Assembly: GCA_051453625.1 (NCBI GenBank)
Contig: JBOZIK010000001.1
Span: 245,636,686 to 245,700,685 of the forward strand
From: Welwitschia mirabilis
Taxonomy: Eukaryota; Gnetophyta; Gnetopsida; Welwitschiales
Direction: 5' to 3'
DNA: 64,000 nt
Part shown: positions 48,656 through 60,330 of the stretch, piece by piece
Layout of the letters: every line of letters begins with the position of its first letter
Numbering within the stretch: position 1 is the first letter of the stretch
The notes under the pieces: generated by a model
The model's input: the letters and a program-made list of their open reading frames with translations, nothing else
Told to the model about the DNA's origin: nothing
Database searches by the model: none
Program-made: the position numbers and the translations under genes

Positions 48656-50039
48656 AAAGATCGTAAAATGATGCATCGCAATAATAATAAATATCACTAT
48701 AAGAATAATAGAATCCATGCTCTAAAATTAATTGATGAATGAAAGATGAAGGATATGTAATCCCAAACATTTACTGTGGTTTTTTTAGCTCTTCTTATGG
48801 ATGAATATATTAATTGATTTATTCTTGTTATTAACATATGGAAATTCATACTTCTTAGGGAGTAGGATATAGATATGCAGTTTTTAATCTTTAGGAAAAA
48901 GTTTAGCACTACATTATAAGGTTAATCCATTAATTTATTATCTATTTAGATCACATTTTCTATAGAACCCTTATCACCTTAGAATACCAATGGCACTAGT
49001 ATTATAAAGTTTAATGCTATTTGCATTTACTTACTTAGATTTAACAAAGTATGAGTAGCTTAAGATGATCTATAAATAAAATACTAAAAGATAGTTCTTC
49101 TTAGAAATTAGGTAGGATAGGTTTAATAATAAATTAATTTATAGTCTTAAAAATACATTCATTTACTAAGGTTTATGAGCCAAATATATAAACATTTAAG
49201 TCTAAACATAGCATTCAACTAGACATTTTTAGTACCTTAAAATATTTCTAAAATAAAGTGTTATAAGGACTATCTCAAATTAAAACTTTAACATACCTTC
49301 TCATTATCTCATATTTAACATTAAATTTATATAACCTAAGGAGATATAAATGCTTGATTAGTAGTCATGTATTATAAGATTTAGTTTGAATCATAAACAT
49401 TACAATGTTACAATTCAAATTCATCAGAGAAGTGTCTTATTTGTAATTTTTCAATTTTTAAAAATTCCAAGTTAAGAAAATGTGCTTTTATAAGTAATTC
49501 AAATCATCTTAATTAAATTTTAAAAATAGAGTTCTAATTTTCACTTGTTCTAACTAATTTAGACAATTATTTCTACTATTTAAATTAATCTAAAAGATAT
49601 CACTTGATATAAGAATAATAAGCAAACTTGTTAATATTACTTACCACTAAAGAAATAATTATATGAAAGTAAAGAATAAGAAATAAACATAAGAGAGAAA
49701 AACATACATATTATATAGTGGAATTTTATAAGTCTTTGTACTTTATTAAATTAAGTATTTCCATCTTCTTCTATTCATGTTTTTGCCATATAAATTTATG
49801 TACTGCTATAGGAAGTGTCTGAATACCTTCTTCATTGTGAAATCTTTAGACCTTTCTAACATGGTGGATTTTGCTGAGAATATCATAAGAAAAAGAAATA
49901 ATTGCATTGATAGAACTAATGGTAGCATCAATGAATGATGATTACATGTAAAATGTCAAGATAAAAATAAGGAAAGGGATACAAATGATTGATTCTAAGT
50001 TAGGAAACATTAGGTAAAGAAGAAAATAGATAGTTAAAT
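48656..50039. other. AT-rich stretch, nothing recognised
   Basis: No legible domain; two 64-70-codon minus frames at its left side read LTR or flanking sequence by chance. Confidence 0.45.
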
Positions 50040-50100
50040 TGGCGGATATGACACTAGTACTAGAGAATGTATTTATAGATAGTTAAAAGAGGTTAGTATA
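50040..50100 (+). repeat. 61-bp duplicate, left copy (gap at 50101)
   Basis: Repeated at 50201-50261 with about six differences. Confidence 0.85.
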
Positions 50101-50200
50101 NNNNNNNNNNNNNNNNNNNNNNNNNNNNNNNNNNNNNNNNNNNNNNNNNNNNNNNNNNNNNNNNNNNNNNNNNNNNNNNNNNNNNNNNNNNNNNNNNNNN
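50101..50200. other. assembly gap, exactly 100 N, flanked by duplicates
   Basis: Flanks are versions of one sequence. Confidence 0.95.
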
Positions 50201-50261
50201 TAGTGGATATGACACTAGTACCAGAGAATGTATTTATAGATAGTTAAATGATGTTAGTATA
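50201..50261 (+). repeat. 61-bp duplicate, right copy
   Basis: Partner of 50040-50100. Confidence 0.85.
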
Positions 50262-50460
50262 GGATTAGAATGATAAGGGTTCTATTAACACATGTAATGT
50301 TCATAGTGATCATATGACTAGGGGAGTGTATCAATCCTAGTAAAATACTAATGATTTAATTGGCTTTAAAAGCAAGCTCTCTAATGTAGTAGAAAGAGGA
50401 GAAATGAATTTTTCAATTTGTGACTTAGTTTGTTTTTATCTCTATTTTCATATCAATAAG

Positions 50461-50472
50461 TGGTATTAGATC
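50461..50472 (+). promoter_or_regulatory. primer-binding site of an LTR retrotransposon
   Basis: TGGTATTAGATC differs from the plant initiator-Met primer-binding site TGGTATCAGAGC at three positions. The preceding 250 bases contain a TTTAAAAG box (about 50364) and end in TTTTCATATCAATAAG, a plausible LTR 3' end of the copia type. No coding relic on the + strand follows it, so only this 5' end seems to be left. Confidence 0.5.
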
Positions 50473-51287
50473 TTAACCTATGGTTATTAAGTCTTTTGGC
50501 AAGCCTACATGCCATTTAATACTTTTACATTACATTTCCACTATATCTATTAATGAGATCTAGGGATTTGTAGTTTTGTTTTTGAGTTGGCATGTAGTTT
50601 TTATAGGGCATGTCATTTTTACAATTTTTTCCAAGTAGATTTATGAATAGTAGATGAAGTAAGAGCATTTTAATTACAAATAAATTTTATATATTATCCT
50701 TCATTATTAGCACCATTATATAAAGCCTTATGTCTTTAAACCCTTTATTTTTTTTAAAGAAATCCTATTTTGACATTTTCAGTTTTACATTTTCATTTTT
50801 TCATGGAAATGATTGTCAACTTTATAATTTAGAGGGTAAGCTATAGGTTGTAAGACATCTTATATAATTAACATATGCTAAAAATATCCCTCCTATCATT
50901 TAACCTCTATGTAATTGAAATTCTTAACATGCTAATCTTATCATGCTACTAAAATAGCCATTGACTCCACAAGCCAAATAGTTTAGGCTAGATTCCCATT
51001 ACCAATACTCTATGATACTATTAACTACATACCAATGTAATGCTATCCAAGAATAAAAATGGATTATTTTATAAACATTAGTGTACTACAATCTTGAATC
51101 AAGGATACTTTTACTGTTAATGCTCTCTATTAGACAACTAAATTGAACATATTTAAAGGTGGTTTTTAAGTGTGTTACTAGATACGTTTGACAAGAATAA
51201 TGATCACTTGGTTATTTTTGGATGTTAAAGGAAAAGTATCAAAATTAAGCATAATTTAGATTAAAATTTAGTAATTATGAAGCATTT
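50473..51287. other. AT-rich stretch, nothing recognised
   Basis: No legible domain downstream of the primer site. Confidence 0.45.
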
Positions 51288-51390
51288 GATAAAGCACTAG
51301 ATAATGAAGCATTAGAAGATAAAGAATTAGATCCTAAAGTAGTAGAAGACAAAGTAATAGAGGATAAAATACTGAAGCACAAAGTGATTA
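51288..51390 (+). repeat. 15-base imperfect coding-type repeat (Glu-Asp-Lys units)
   Basis: The + strand reads DKALDNEALEDKELDPKVV and then EDKVIEDKIL: an imperfect five-residue repeat with no stop over 34 codons. It may be a short-unit minisatellite or a relic of a charged linker in a transposon protein. Confidence 0.55.
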
Positions 51391-51529
51391 GGTTTCATCC
51401 ACCATCATATTCCATTTACCAATAGAATACAACAAACTATAGGATTAAGACTAGTGGAGGATGAAGATTTAGATTCTTAATTAGTCAAAAGCTTACTAAT
51501 ACTCATAGATCTAGTTAAAAGGTGCATCA

Positions 51530-52330
51530 TTACTTAAGAGGTTACAAAGAGGTTTAAAAATTTTGCTAAAGTTTATGATAGACTTCTTAGAATAATCTAC
51601 GTGTCTTAAGAATGCTCTAATATCTTTTTTTTCCATAGATTAAACAAGTGAGTAATTAATTAAACCTTTGTATGATCAACTTAAATTCCTTCTAAAGATA
51701 TAATATGTCTTAGATCTATACCTTTATTCATCATAAAGTGACCTTTTGCCCAATTTAATACAAGGTGTTTTTCTATGTATTAAAGAAAAACAAGTTCTAA
51801 TCTATGAAGATAGTGGTCAAAGAGGACCCAAAAATAGATAAATTAATCTTGACGATTTTAAGACATAAATCTAATAAATTATAAAACATTCCAAGCATAC
51901 ATCATTAAAGTGTGGAAGGATATTACATAATCTAAATGGCATTTATTTATAGGTAAATGTTATGTATGGATAGGTAAACATGATTTTATCATGATCTCAC
52001 AAGCAATTTCTATTTAATTATATCTTGAATAATCATTTATAAAATATTAGAAAGGGTATTTGGCTAGTTTTTCTAAGATCTAGTCAAAGAATGAGAGAAG
52101 GAAATAATCCTTCTTTAAAATAGTATTATGTTTATAGTAATCTAATACACATGTTCCATTTAACCATAGGTCTAGTGGCGATAAGTTCATCATTCTTATT
52201 GGGAAATAGGATAGTTCTATATTTTTTTGCTACTATTTAAATTAGACTTACCCATTTACTGTCTACTCCCAAAGGAGGTTCTTAGAAAGTCATGTTGACA
52301 TGATACACTAAAGATTTCCAAATATATTCA
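51530..52330 (-). pseudogene. Athila-like Ty3/gypsy reverse transcriptase relic
   Basis: RT copies the element RNA to DNA. On the minus strand, near 52260, the frame reads SKWVSLI, a stop, then IVAKK, and further FPNKNDELIATRPMVKWNM; this is the RT entry block with the Asn-Glu-Leu-Ile-x-Thr-Arg insertion typical of Athila/Tat RTs. Near 51775-51720 it reads LVLNWAKGHFMMNKGIDL, the block after the catalytic site; family members have Glu-Lys-Cys where this copy has Ala-Lys-Gly. It then continues to HIISLEGI and, after stops, to a part matching the connection region at about 51540. The catalytic Asp-Asp box between them is unreadable. Stops are mostly TAG/TAA. Confidence 0.7.
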
Positions 52331-53362
52331 TGCACTCAAGATCTTCTGTACTAAAGGAATAAGACCCTTTTATAGTGGAGTATGGGATAGACGTGGTTGG
52401 AAGCCTTTGGCTTATAATGATGGGTGAGAAGTTATAATGTTTATCATGTAGCTTTAGGTGGAATCTTTATCTTATTATGTTAGGTAAAGATCATCACTAT
52501 AAGTCTAATAGATGGAATTTGGATCATAATGCTTCTATTAAGTAATGCTATTATCATATGTATCTGACATCCCTTTATTTATCACTCTCACATGTTACTC
52601 TTACATGTCTTCTATGCCCGTTGCCCAGTGCCTTTTAAGATCATATTTAGTTTTGATGTGATAATTGATTAAGTCTATAATCATAGATTTCTAAAACATA
52701 ACTTTTATACTATTTTTCTCCAAAGAACTAGTGGGGCCAGTGACATGGATGATAACAAAAATATTTTAGGTAGATGATCTTCAACTTTTAAAATGTAGTA
52801 AATATTCTCGAAATATTACAAGAAAGTTTAAAATTTTCATAAATCATGTTGAAAGGACCAGAAGACATAATTTTATGATATAATAACTATTTTAATTTCT
52901 TATTCTAAGATAAATTGGTTAAATAAGCCTACTCTAAATGTTAATTTTTGAATTAACTCTAAGAAATTTTTGAAATTATTGGTTTACATAATTTCAATTA
53001 TACATATGTTGCTCGAAAAAATTAAATTTTTAAATAGCTTTTATAACTTTAGATTACTTGATATTTGATAAGGAATGTCTAGTTGATGGGTGTGTTTACA
53101 CCTAAAATTTACATACTTGGTCCTCAAAGTTTAGTAAATTAACATATTTTCAAGGTAAGAAATACCACTTTTTAGTTATATCATTGTTAATCATGTTTTA
53201 TCCTTTAATTTTAAAAATTATTATTAAGAAGAATTGACCTTTAGTTATAGGTTATTCTAATTTGTCAAAACCTCATTAAAGCTAATTTAGTGACATGAAC
53301 TACTATTGTTCTTAGATCTATTAATGTAACCATTAGTTATCAATATAAAATAGTTATATAAA
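52331..53362. other. AT-rich stretch, nothing recognised
   Basis: Upstream of the minus-strand RT relic, where its protease and gag would be expected. Nothing legible. Confidence 0.45.
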
Positions 53363-53470
53363 GAATGAAAGGATTAAAAATGGATAAGTTAATAGATTAA
53401 TCTCACAATACATTGCTATACTAGTTTACCAAATGAGATATATTACTATTTATCTATTAATATCTAAAAC
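53363..53470 (+). repeat. direct repeat E, copy 1
   Basis: Similar to 54988-55095. Shared order: AATGAAAGGAT, GATAAGTTAATA, ACTAGTTTACCAAA, CTATTAATAT. The copies flank the LINE relic. Confidence 0.6.
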
Positions 53471-54029
53471 TAACATTGAATTTTTATTACATTTAAAGAT
53501 TCAAAAAATTTGTTAGATAGAAAAAATGATCATGTTGTGGAATACAAAGATAGATTCCATATAATTGACTAATAATCACTAGATGTAATATAAAAAAATT
53601 AAAGAGATCTCCTACAATGATACTAAATTATTCCCTTGGAGTTTTTATAGTAGCACAAAAAGGTAAAACATGTTCATCATCTTTAAGAGTGTCTATCTCA
53701 CATAATCAACTTGTTCACTCTTCTCTCGGCATGCTATTCCATATTCCTCTTTTGATTCTAAAACAATATGGACTTAATTAAACTTTGCTAATAAAGTTAT
53801 GCATCATCATTTTGATTTTTGTTGTGTGATAGTAAACTAGTGAATCAAATTGATTATGGCAAATATGCTTAAAGTAAAACTTTCTCTTACCTTGCACATT
53901 TTTCTATAATTTTATTAGGACATGCTACTTGATGAAACTACAAATCTTAGTGGAATTGATTTGGACATTCCCTGAATAAACATTCCATTTTTTTAGCTAC
54001 TACATTTCCTAAAAATACCATTCTTTCTC

Positions 54030-54965
54030 TTTTGTGGCTTTAAGAACTACTCTTAAAAATTTAAGTTATTATGCTTCCATTAGTTTGAAAGTGTGAGCAT
54101 AAATTAACACTCGCTTTGGCTTTAGTCGACAAAAGTTCACATTCTAATAAAATCATAAAATAGTATGTTTGAACCTTTACCTTAAGTTCTTCTAGTAAGA
54201 ACCATTTTTTTGCTCTTTCAATATCTTTTTAATTTTTTTTTTAATGATAACTAACCCCAAAATGAGCATCCATACAAAATATTGGAATAAATGATGAATT
54301 GAGAACCTTATTTTAAACTTGTCAAGCCCAAATCCATAGTGAACTACATTTATTTTTTATGCATAGAAAGCTTTAGTTTCATCTGCTATTATCTTTTTAA
54401 TGCATTTACCCATATATAGTTATTAAAGTGATAAAGACTGAAGTATAGAAAAGATTCTACTATTTCAATTTTCTCTCCATTGAATTTTAAATCAAATTGA
54501 TTATTATTGGTGTTTCAAATCATTTTTTTTTTGGGTATTTACTATCAAACTAGAGTATTGAAAAACGATTTTCAATTTTTGAAGCATGTTTTTCATTCCT
54601 ATATTTGAAGTAGAAATAAAAACTACATAATTTGCATCAAGGAGAAGTTAGATTATTAATGATTCTATCTTAATAACATAGTAATTATATTCTTTATAGA
54701 GTCAATCTTGTAACTTATTAATAAAGAGACTAAAGAGTGTTAGAGAGAGAGGGCATCCATGTTTTACTCCTATCATAAAGAAAAATTCAAAACACCTTTG
54801 TTGATTAAAATCTTTTATTTCAATTATACCCTCTTCATATAATCTTTAAATAGTAGTAAAAAGATTAGGAGGAATTCTAATATGATTGATCCAAATCCAT
54901 AATTTGGTATGCTTCATTAAATCATAAGCATAAAACAAATAAAAGGTTTTTATTTGCCTTTTTTG
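54030..54965 (-). pseudogene. LINE reverse transcriptase relic
   Basis: On the minus strand at 54772-54714 the frame reads IGVKHGCPLSLTLFSLFINK, a hallmark block of plant non-LTR RTs (Gly-x-Lys-Gln-Gly-Cys-Pro-Leu-Ser-Pro). The preceding frame back to 54965 contains LFTTI and LYEEGIIEIK, matching the region before it. At about 54642-54619 the Tyr-Ala-Asp-Asp catalytic box reads DANY: both catalytic Asp are gone. Downstream, to about 54030, come KIIADETKAFYA and weaker matches to the C-terminal half. No endonuclease found. It is a different LINE family from the + strand relic at 36 kb, with a different GCPLS context and no legible zf-RVT. Confidence 0.7.
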
Positions 54966-54987
54966 AAAAATCTATTCAAACATCTAA

Positions 54988-55095
54988 AACAAATGAAAGG
55001 ATAAAGAAACGATAAGTTAATATACTAGTCCTACAACCCATGGCTAAACTAGTTTACCAAAGAAGATCTATGACTACTCACCTATTAATATTAAA
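54988..55095 (+). repeat. direct repeat E, copy 2
   Basis: Partner of 53363-53470, about 1.6 kb away on the other side of the LINE relic. Confidence 0.6.
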
Positions 55096-56714
55096 GATAT
55101 AGTAATAAACATCTACATTCCTAAGGAAGTTTATATAATCATATCTTACATTAATGGTAAATGTACTTTATCATTAAAGATAATTAATCATTCAACTTGG
55201 ATTTTATCATTATTAGAGCTTTATGTAGCACTCATCCATTATAACATTAGTATTTTAAATTTAGAACTCCTATCTGTATTATAAGGACTTACTTCATCAT
55301 GATGTTCTAAGCTTTCTTCTCTATTCATGTTTATGAGGAAAAAATTAACTCATAAGAAATCTATCTTATCATGATCTAGTACTTGTTCTATGTTAATTTG
55401 GTATTATCCATAGTGTTTGCATCATTGATGGATGCACTTTGATCCATGATTGAATTTGTCTTATTATTCCATCATTAATTAAACTATGAATAGTGGTTAA
55501 GTAATAGTAAATTAGGAATTTTTTATTTGTATTTATTTATTAAATCTATTCCTTTAATGTTTTATTAGGATTTATATGATAAATATGTTAATCTGTGATA
55601 TCTTTTATTTTATCTTAGTGTCCCCTGCATTTCATTTTACTCTAGAATTTGTATTAAAGTATTTATTACTTATAAATGATTCCAAGTTATACTTAGTGTA
55701 ATATGTTTTACTTTGCTAAGTGATATGCCTTACGTTCTATAATACATTGAGTTCCATGATAGATGTGCCCTAGCAGTCAAGATATAACTAATAGTTTTAA
55801 ATATGAAACTAGGGCTTCTATTATAGTATAGAAAATTGTAATTATCATTCTCTCACAAGGACTATGGAGGTATTTCAAAGATTACAAAAAGTATCAAAGG
55901 TTTCAAACATAAAGAATGTATGAAAACTAATTAAAAAAATTCATTTAATTTGACATATCCTCCTAGTAACTAAGAAAAATTATTCATAAGGTAATCTATC
56001 ATGTAAACCTTTGTCAAAAGTTAATTTACTAAGGGTCATTTGGTTTGATAGATAAGTAATAAATTATTCTACTATAGATTTTAAAATTAAAAAAATGCAA
56101 GTAAAGAATTATCATATCTTATGATGAAATCTAAGAAAACATTCAAATGGCATAAAAAATATCATCTACTAATAGGTTAATTATATAAATCCTATAAATC
56201 ATTAAATACTTAATTCTACTAAATAAGGAAAATAAATATTTAAAAAAACTATTGCATTAATTATAATTTTAATTAAGTTAGAGGTTAAGAGTAAAAAAAA
56301 ATATAATCACATATCAAAGCACATTTTCTAATGATGCATTTACTATAGAGACTATCAAATTGCAAATTAAATCTAAGATAAGAGATCAGGAATGCTACAC
56401 AAAATAGGCATTTTTAAATATTTAAGGAATAATAAAGAAGACTTATAACTTCATGATGAAACACACATTTATTATAGATATTAAAATTTTAAAAATGATA
56501 AAGTTCTAATGGATGATGATGATGAATGACTCTATGATGATGACAAACTCTAAACTTTAATATTAATTAAGAATGAAATATTAATAAATGAATGATAAAT
56601 TATCATATTTAAAATTACTAAATTTACATTTTAATGAAGAACATTTAAAATTCAAAATAATAACAAAATCAATAACATATTAGTTAAATAGAAAATGGAA
56701 ATATATCTTTATTA
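55096..56714. other. AT-rich stretch, nothing recognised
   Basis: Includes a GATGAT-rich patch (about 56512-56545). No coding motif legible. Confidence 0.45.
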
Positions 56715-57020
56715 TGATAGCATCAAGTTTGGCCTCTATGCCTTGCTTCAGCCTTAGACTTATGGTTAAAGGTAAAGACATGAATTATGATCTCAGTTCC
56801 CCTCCTAGAACCTATAGGGATCATTGAAGGTTGTCATTGGTTACATTCATCTAGTCCATCCACCTTCACCTAATGTCATAGGCTTATAAACAAGATGAAG
56901 GGACATACTATTACAAATCCAAGAGTTACATCCCTTTATTATATAATAGATATTCTTAAATGTACTTTAGCTGAACTTAATAACAATAATTAAATTAATA
57001 GTAATTTTGGAACATTACAT
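56715..57020 (+). repeat. dispersed repeat family R1, copy 2
   Basis: Similar to 15725-16035, same orientation. Confidence 0.7.
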
Positions 57021-57059
57021 TTCCTTTCCATTAATTTTCTTACTTGTCCTTGAGCAAAG

Positions 57060-57152
57060 ATCCTCTAATGGATGGATTGCTCATGCCTACATCCTCTAAT
57101 TGATGGACCACTAGAGTTTACATCCTTTAATGGATGGATCGCTTGCACCTAC
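57060..57152 (+). repeat. three-copy 31-bp minisatellite
   Basis: Units start at 57060, 57091 and 57122, each beginning ATCCTcTAATgGATGGA, with exact 31-base spacing. Confidence 0.85.
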
Positions 57153-57379
57153 ACCTATTAGTTGTCCATTTCTAGTCTCTATTAGTATTTCTTAGCCATT
57201 ACACTATGCCCAAGACTCTCTAGGATATTTGTGCTTAGTAAAGATATCCAAATGCCCAAATTTTCTACTTTTAATCTGAAAGGCAAGTGTTCCAAATGTT
57301 AGACTATTACCTTCATAATACATAACTATGTAAAACATTATCATAATAAGTAAACATAGATAACTTTAAATATTAATTT

Positions 57380-57730
57380 TTTATTAAAATTATGATTGTA
57401 ATTATTACTCTTATATAGTTATTTTTTATTTAATTATGTTATAATTTATGTTATGACATCTTACTTTTATTGTATACAACATATGTAACCAATTTTCTTA
57501 ATTTATATATATATATTATGTTTTTTATTTTTTAAATATAAATAGTTTATATATATATATATATGTATCATATATCATTAATAGTAATAACTCATTATAT
57601 AATATAATAAATAATTATACAATACAATGTTTTTATGTATATTGTTATTATATTGTATAATAACCATTACTTATAAATTTTCTAATAGATTTTAATTAAA
57701 TAATTAAAATACAAAATTAAAAATTTTAAA
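57380..57730. repeat. extreme AT-rich patch with (TA)n runs
   Basis: Two TA dinucleotide runs (about 57503-57516 and 57548-57564) and a weak inverted repeat (TTATACAAT near 57616 and ATTGTATAA near 57652). Composition changes sharply at about 57730. It may be a MITE remnant or simply AT satellite-like sequence. Confidence 0.5.
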
Positions 57731-57769
57731 AGCTTAATCAACTCAAATGACAAATCCTATCTTATCATC

Positions 57770-58935
57770 TTGTGGACTTTGTTGCATTCACGCTCTCCTT
57801 CTCCATCAACACCCTTCCTCCTTTTTTACTTCTCCCAAAGCTTTTAACCATGAATAACACATGCTCATCACTCATGACTCATTCCTATTATCATCATTGT
57901 CAAATCTTTTTATCCTTTGCAACTATCATCCATGAGATCAAACTTCTCTAGATTCCTCTTTAGATAGATATCATTGTCTAAGATAATGATATATAAGTCA
58001 TAGTCCTTCATTCCCTTAATAACCTCCTACACTGTCCAGCTGATGTTGTCCATATTGTAGTCGAACTTGCTTAGTGGACTGCTCATGAAGTCCATGGTGA
58101 AAATGTCCTTGACATTGAAGTGATATACCTATAACATCAATGTGCATTACAGTAATACAAATAATTTTTGCTATAGGGAATGAGTCTTAGATCCATCATG
58201 TAAAAGAGGCTCTTATCCAAGTTGACCATCAAAATATATATAGGATGATCTTTACTCCTCAAGCTCCTTAGTAATGTTATAAACGTGTTTGCAATCTATG
58301 TATTATTAAATGCTAATAACTTTAGAATCATCGAAGTTCCATTCACAAAACTATATTTAAGTATTGTAGTTCTCACTGAGTTATCAAATGAAACATCCAT
58401 AGCTCTCAAGTAAGCATTTGCAATGATGTAGAAACATCCACCACCTTAGTCAATGAAATTCATCTTACTGGTCTATTTGGTTATGAGCATCAGAAGGTTG
58501 ATTGTGTAGGGTTTTATATAAGAGAAAACAACACTGACAATGGTAAGCTTATGGCTGACAACCTTGAATAAAAGGTAAGTCTTCACCATAACATTAATGA
58601 TGTGTAGAAAGTGGATCTATGATTTAGTTGCTGCCAGTAGTTTAAGTGTAAAGTTAATAATGTTATGACAGCTTTTAGGGCAATGAAGGTACTTGTCATT
58701 AGGGAGTATGTTGATGGTAAAGGCCTCAAAGACATCTAGCATGCCACTAGTGTACAACGCATTATAAATAACATAAATGGTTTTGGCATTCAACCACTCT
58801 CCAAGCAGAATTAGCCTCTCAAACATTGGAGGGGTAAACAGGTAGGATGCATTAAGCACTAGTTGGATGATGAGAAAATCATAGATAGTGGCTTTGAGCT
58901 AGGAGAAAGGGGCATGCCACTAAAGAGTGCCCTCT
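57770..58935 (-). pseudogene. unrecognised protein-coding pseudogene interrupted by a chromovirus
   Basis: Read on the minus strand from 58935, one frame runs about 260 codons with only a few stops, and after a frameshift near 58130 a further stretch continues to about 57860. Random sequence this AT-rich would show a stop every 10-20 codons. Readable pieces are SYLFTPPMFERLILLGEWL, NILPNDKYLHCPKSCHNII, VVFSYIKPYTINLLML, RAMDVSFDNSVRTTILKYSF, FTMDFMSSPLSKFDYNMD and DYDLYIIILDNDIYLKRNL. Most stops (TAG/TAA) sit where a single C-to-T change of CAG or CAA would create them. I do not recognise the family. Composition is more GC-rich than the surroundings. The chromovirus LTR ends at 58936, so the missing 5' part may lie beyond the right edge of the window. 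The last intact-looking part is a basic stretch near 57800. It is either a host gene relic or part of an older transposon. Confidence 0.55.
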
Positions 58936-59145
58936 TGATGCAACATGAATATTATTCAAAGAAATTCTTAAAGAAAGAGAAATTTATATAAGTTTTATTT
59001 TAAAAAATTCTTGTCTAAAATAGTACATAAGCCACTTATTTATAAGACATAAGTCTTTTTAACAGAAATTCCTAAACAATGTGGGATTAAAGAAAAAGAA
59101 GGGAAATAATAATAAATGCTAAATATAAAAATAGGGGTTACATCA
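58936..59145 (-). repeat. short (210-bp) 3' LTR of the chromovirus
   Basis: On the minus strand it begins TGATGTAAC (59145) and ends GTTGCATCA (58936). These ends form a near-perfect inverted repeat of nine bases, as LTR termini do. Inside are CCCACATTG, common in plant LTRs, and a TATA box TTATAAATAAG (about 59044-59034). It starts 12 bases after the polyprotein stop codon, with the polypurine tract between. The very short LTR fits the Reina type of chromoviruses. Confidence 0.75.
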
Positions 59146-59158
59146 TTCTACTTCCCTT
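59146..59158 (-). promoter_or_regulatory. polypurine tract
   Basis: Minus strand AAGGGAAGTAGAA directly abuts the LTR start. It primes plus-strand DNA synthesis in LTR elements. Confidence 0.7.
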
Positions 59159-59390
59159 AGTTAGGCTTAGCCCTAGTACATTTCATATTAGTCCTCTCCT
59201 CTTGAGAAAAGCTCATCTTCAAGTTGGGCTCAAGGTCAGGGTACATCAGCTTATCAGATGTATGAAATGAAAATAAATTAGCTATGTTGAAGGTATTAGA
59301 AATCCCCATGCTTATTGGAAGATCAACAACATAGGTGTTATTATTGATATTTCTGTTGATTGTGAATGGTCTATATTTTTTTGTTTGCAA
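59157..59390 (-). pseudogene. chromovirus integrase C-terminal tail
   Basis: An uninterrupted 77-codon end of the polyprotein, stopping with TAA at 59157. It contains KYRPFTINRNINNNTYVVDL and then PISMGISNTFNIANLFSFH, the conserved integrase C-terminal (GPY/F-type) block of plant chromoviruses: the Gly of the Gly-Pro-Tyr/Phe motif is Arg here. A full chromodomain that would bind methylated histone H3 is not legible after it; the tail is short, as in some plant groups. The next features downstream are the polypurine tract and LTR. Confidence 0.8.
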
Positions 59391-59579
59391 CTTGTTGTAT
59401 GCACCAACTGGAAATCACTTTCACTTAAAAAACATCATAATAGAATCATTTACTACAAAAGTATATTTCCTCCTATCCTTATCAGCAGCTGCCTTATACC
59501 TTTATTGGCCTCCTCTAGTTTTTCCTTAACTTTCTTTTGCATCTCCACCACCTGGTTAGCCATATGTGTTTGATTCATT

Positions 59580-60330
59580 TGGTGACTTAACCAGATCTAG
59601 GGTATGCTGTGGTGCCTTAGCATAGATCATGGAAAAGGAAGATCTCTCAATAGCACTGTGGATTACATTATTATAAGTGAACTCTACCTAAGATAAAGCC
59701 ATATCCCATTGATTTGACTTCTCTTCATATATGTTATGAATTAGGTTGCCTAAGGTGTGATTAACTACTTTTGTTTGGCCATCAGATTGTGGGTAAGCCA
59801 TGCTACTAAAATTCAGGGTTGAGTCAAATAGATTCCATAGGATTCATTAAAAGTAACCTAAGAATTTACTATCCTGGTCTAAAGTAATTAATATGGAAAC
59901 ATCATGTAGACAAACTATTTCCTTGAAAAATAGTCTAGACATGCTAAAATAATCTGATGTATTCCTATAGGGAATAAAACAAGCCATCTTTGAAAATCTA
60001 TTAACAACAATAGATATAGAATCTTGTCCCCTCTATATTCGAGGTAGGCTGAGCACAAAATCCATTAAAAAATCCTTTCATATATTTTTAGGAATTGGTA
60101 GAAACATATACATCCCAATGTTTTGATATTGTACTTTAGTAGTTTGATAAATATAACACTTTTGTACAAATTGAATCACATCTTGTCATAACTATGGCTA
60201 GTCAAGTTTCTCATGGACTACAGTAATTGTTTTATCATATCCCATATGTACAGCCAACCCATCAGCATGCAAGTCCTAGATTAATTTCTCTCATACTAAG
60301 GTCCAAGGAAGGTAAAGTAGATTTTCTTGC
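59580..60330 (-). pseudogene. chromovirus integrase relic (DDE core and zinc-binding part)
   Basis: Integrase inserts the cDNA into the genome. Read from the right: LHADGLAVHMGYDKTI (zinc-binding His part, split by a shift near 60255), QFVQKCYIYQTTK (the second zinc-binding Cys is Tyr), then MDFVLSLPRI with the first catalytic Asp, RFSKMACFIPYRNTSDY, ITLDQDSKFLGYF with the second catalytic Asp, and SSMAYPQSDGQTKVVNHTL. In the last block the catalytic Glu after Gln-Thr is Lys (codon 59769-59771) and a His before Pro-Gln is missing. In-frame TAG stops replace Gln codons in LPRI-stop-RG and ALS-stop-VEF. Dead enzyme. Confidence 0.85.

Noticed and set aside
57380-57730. Replication origin or matrix-attachment region
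   Set aside because: Extreme AT content alone is not evidence; no defining motif could be shown.
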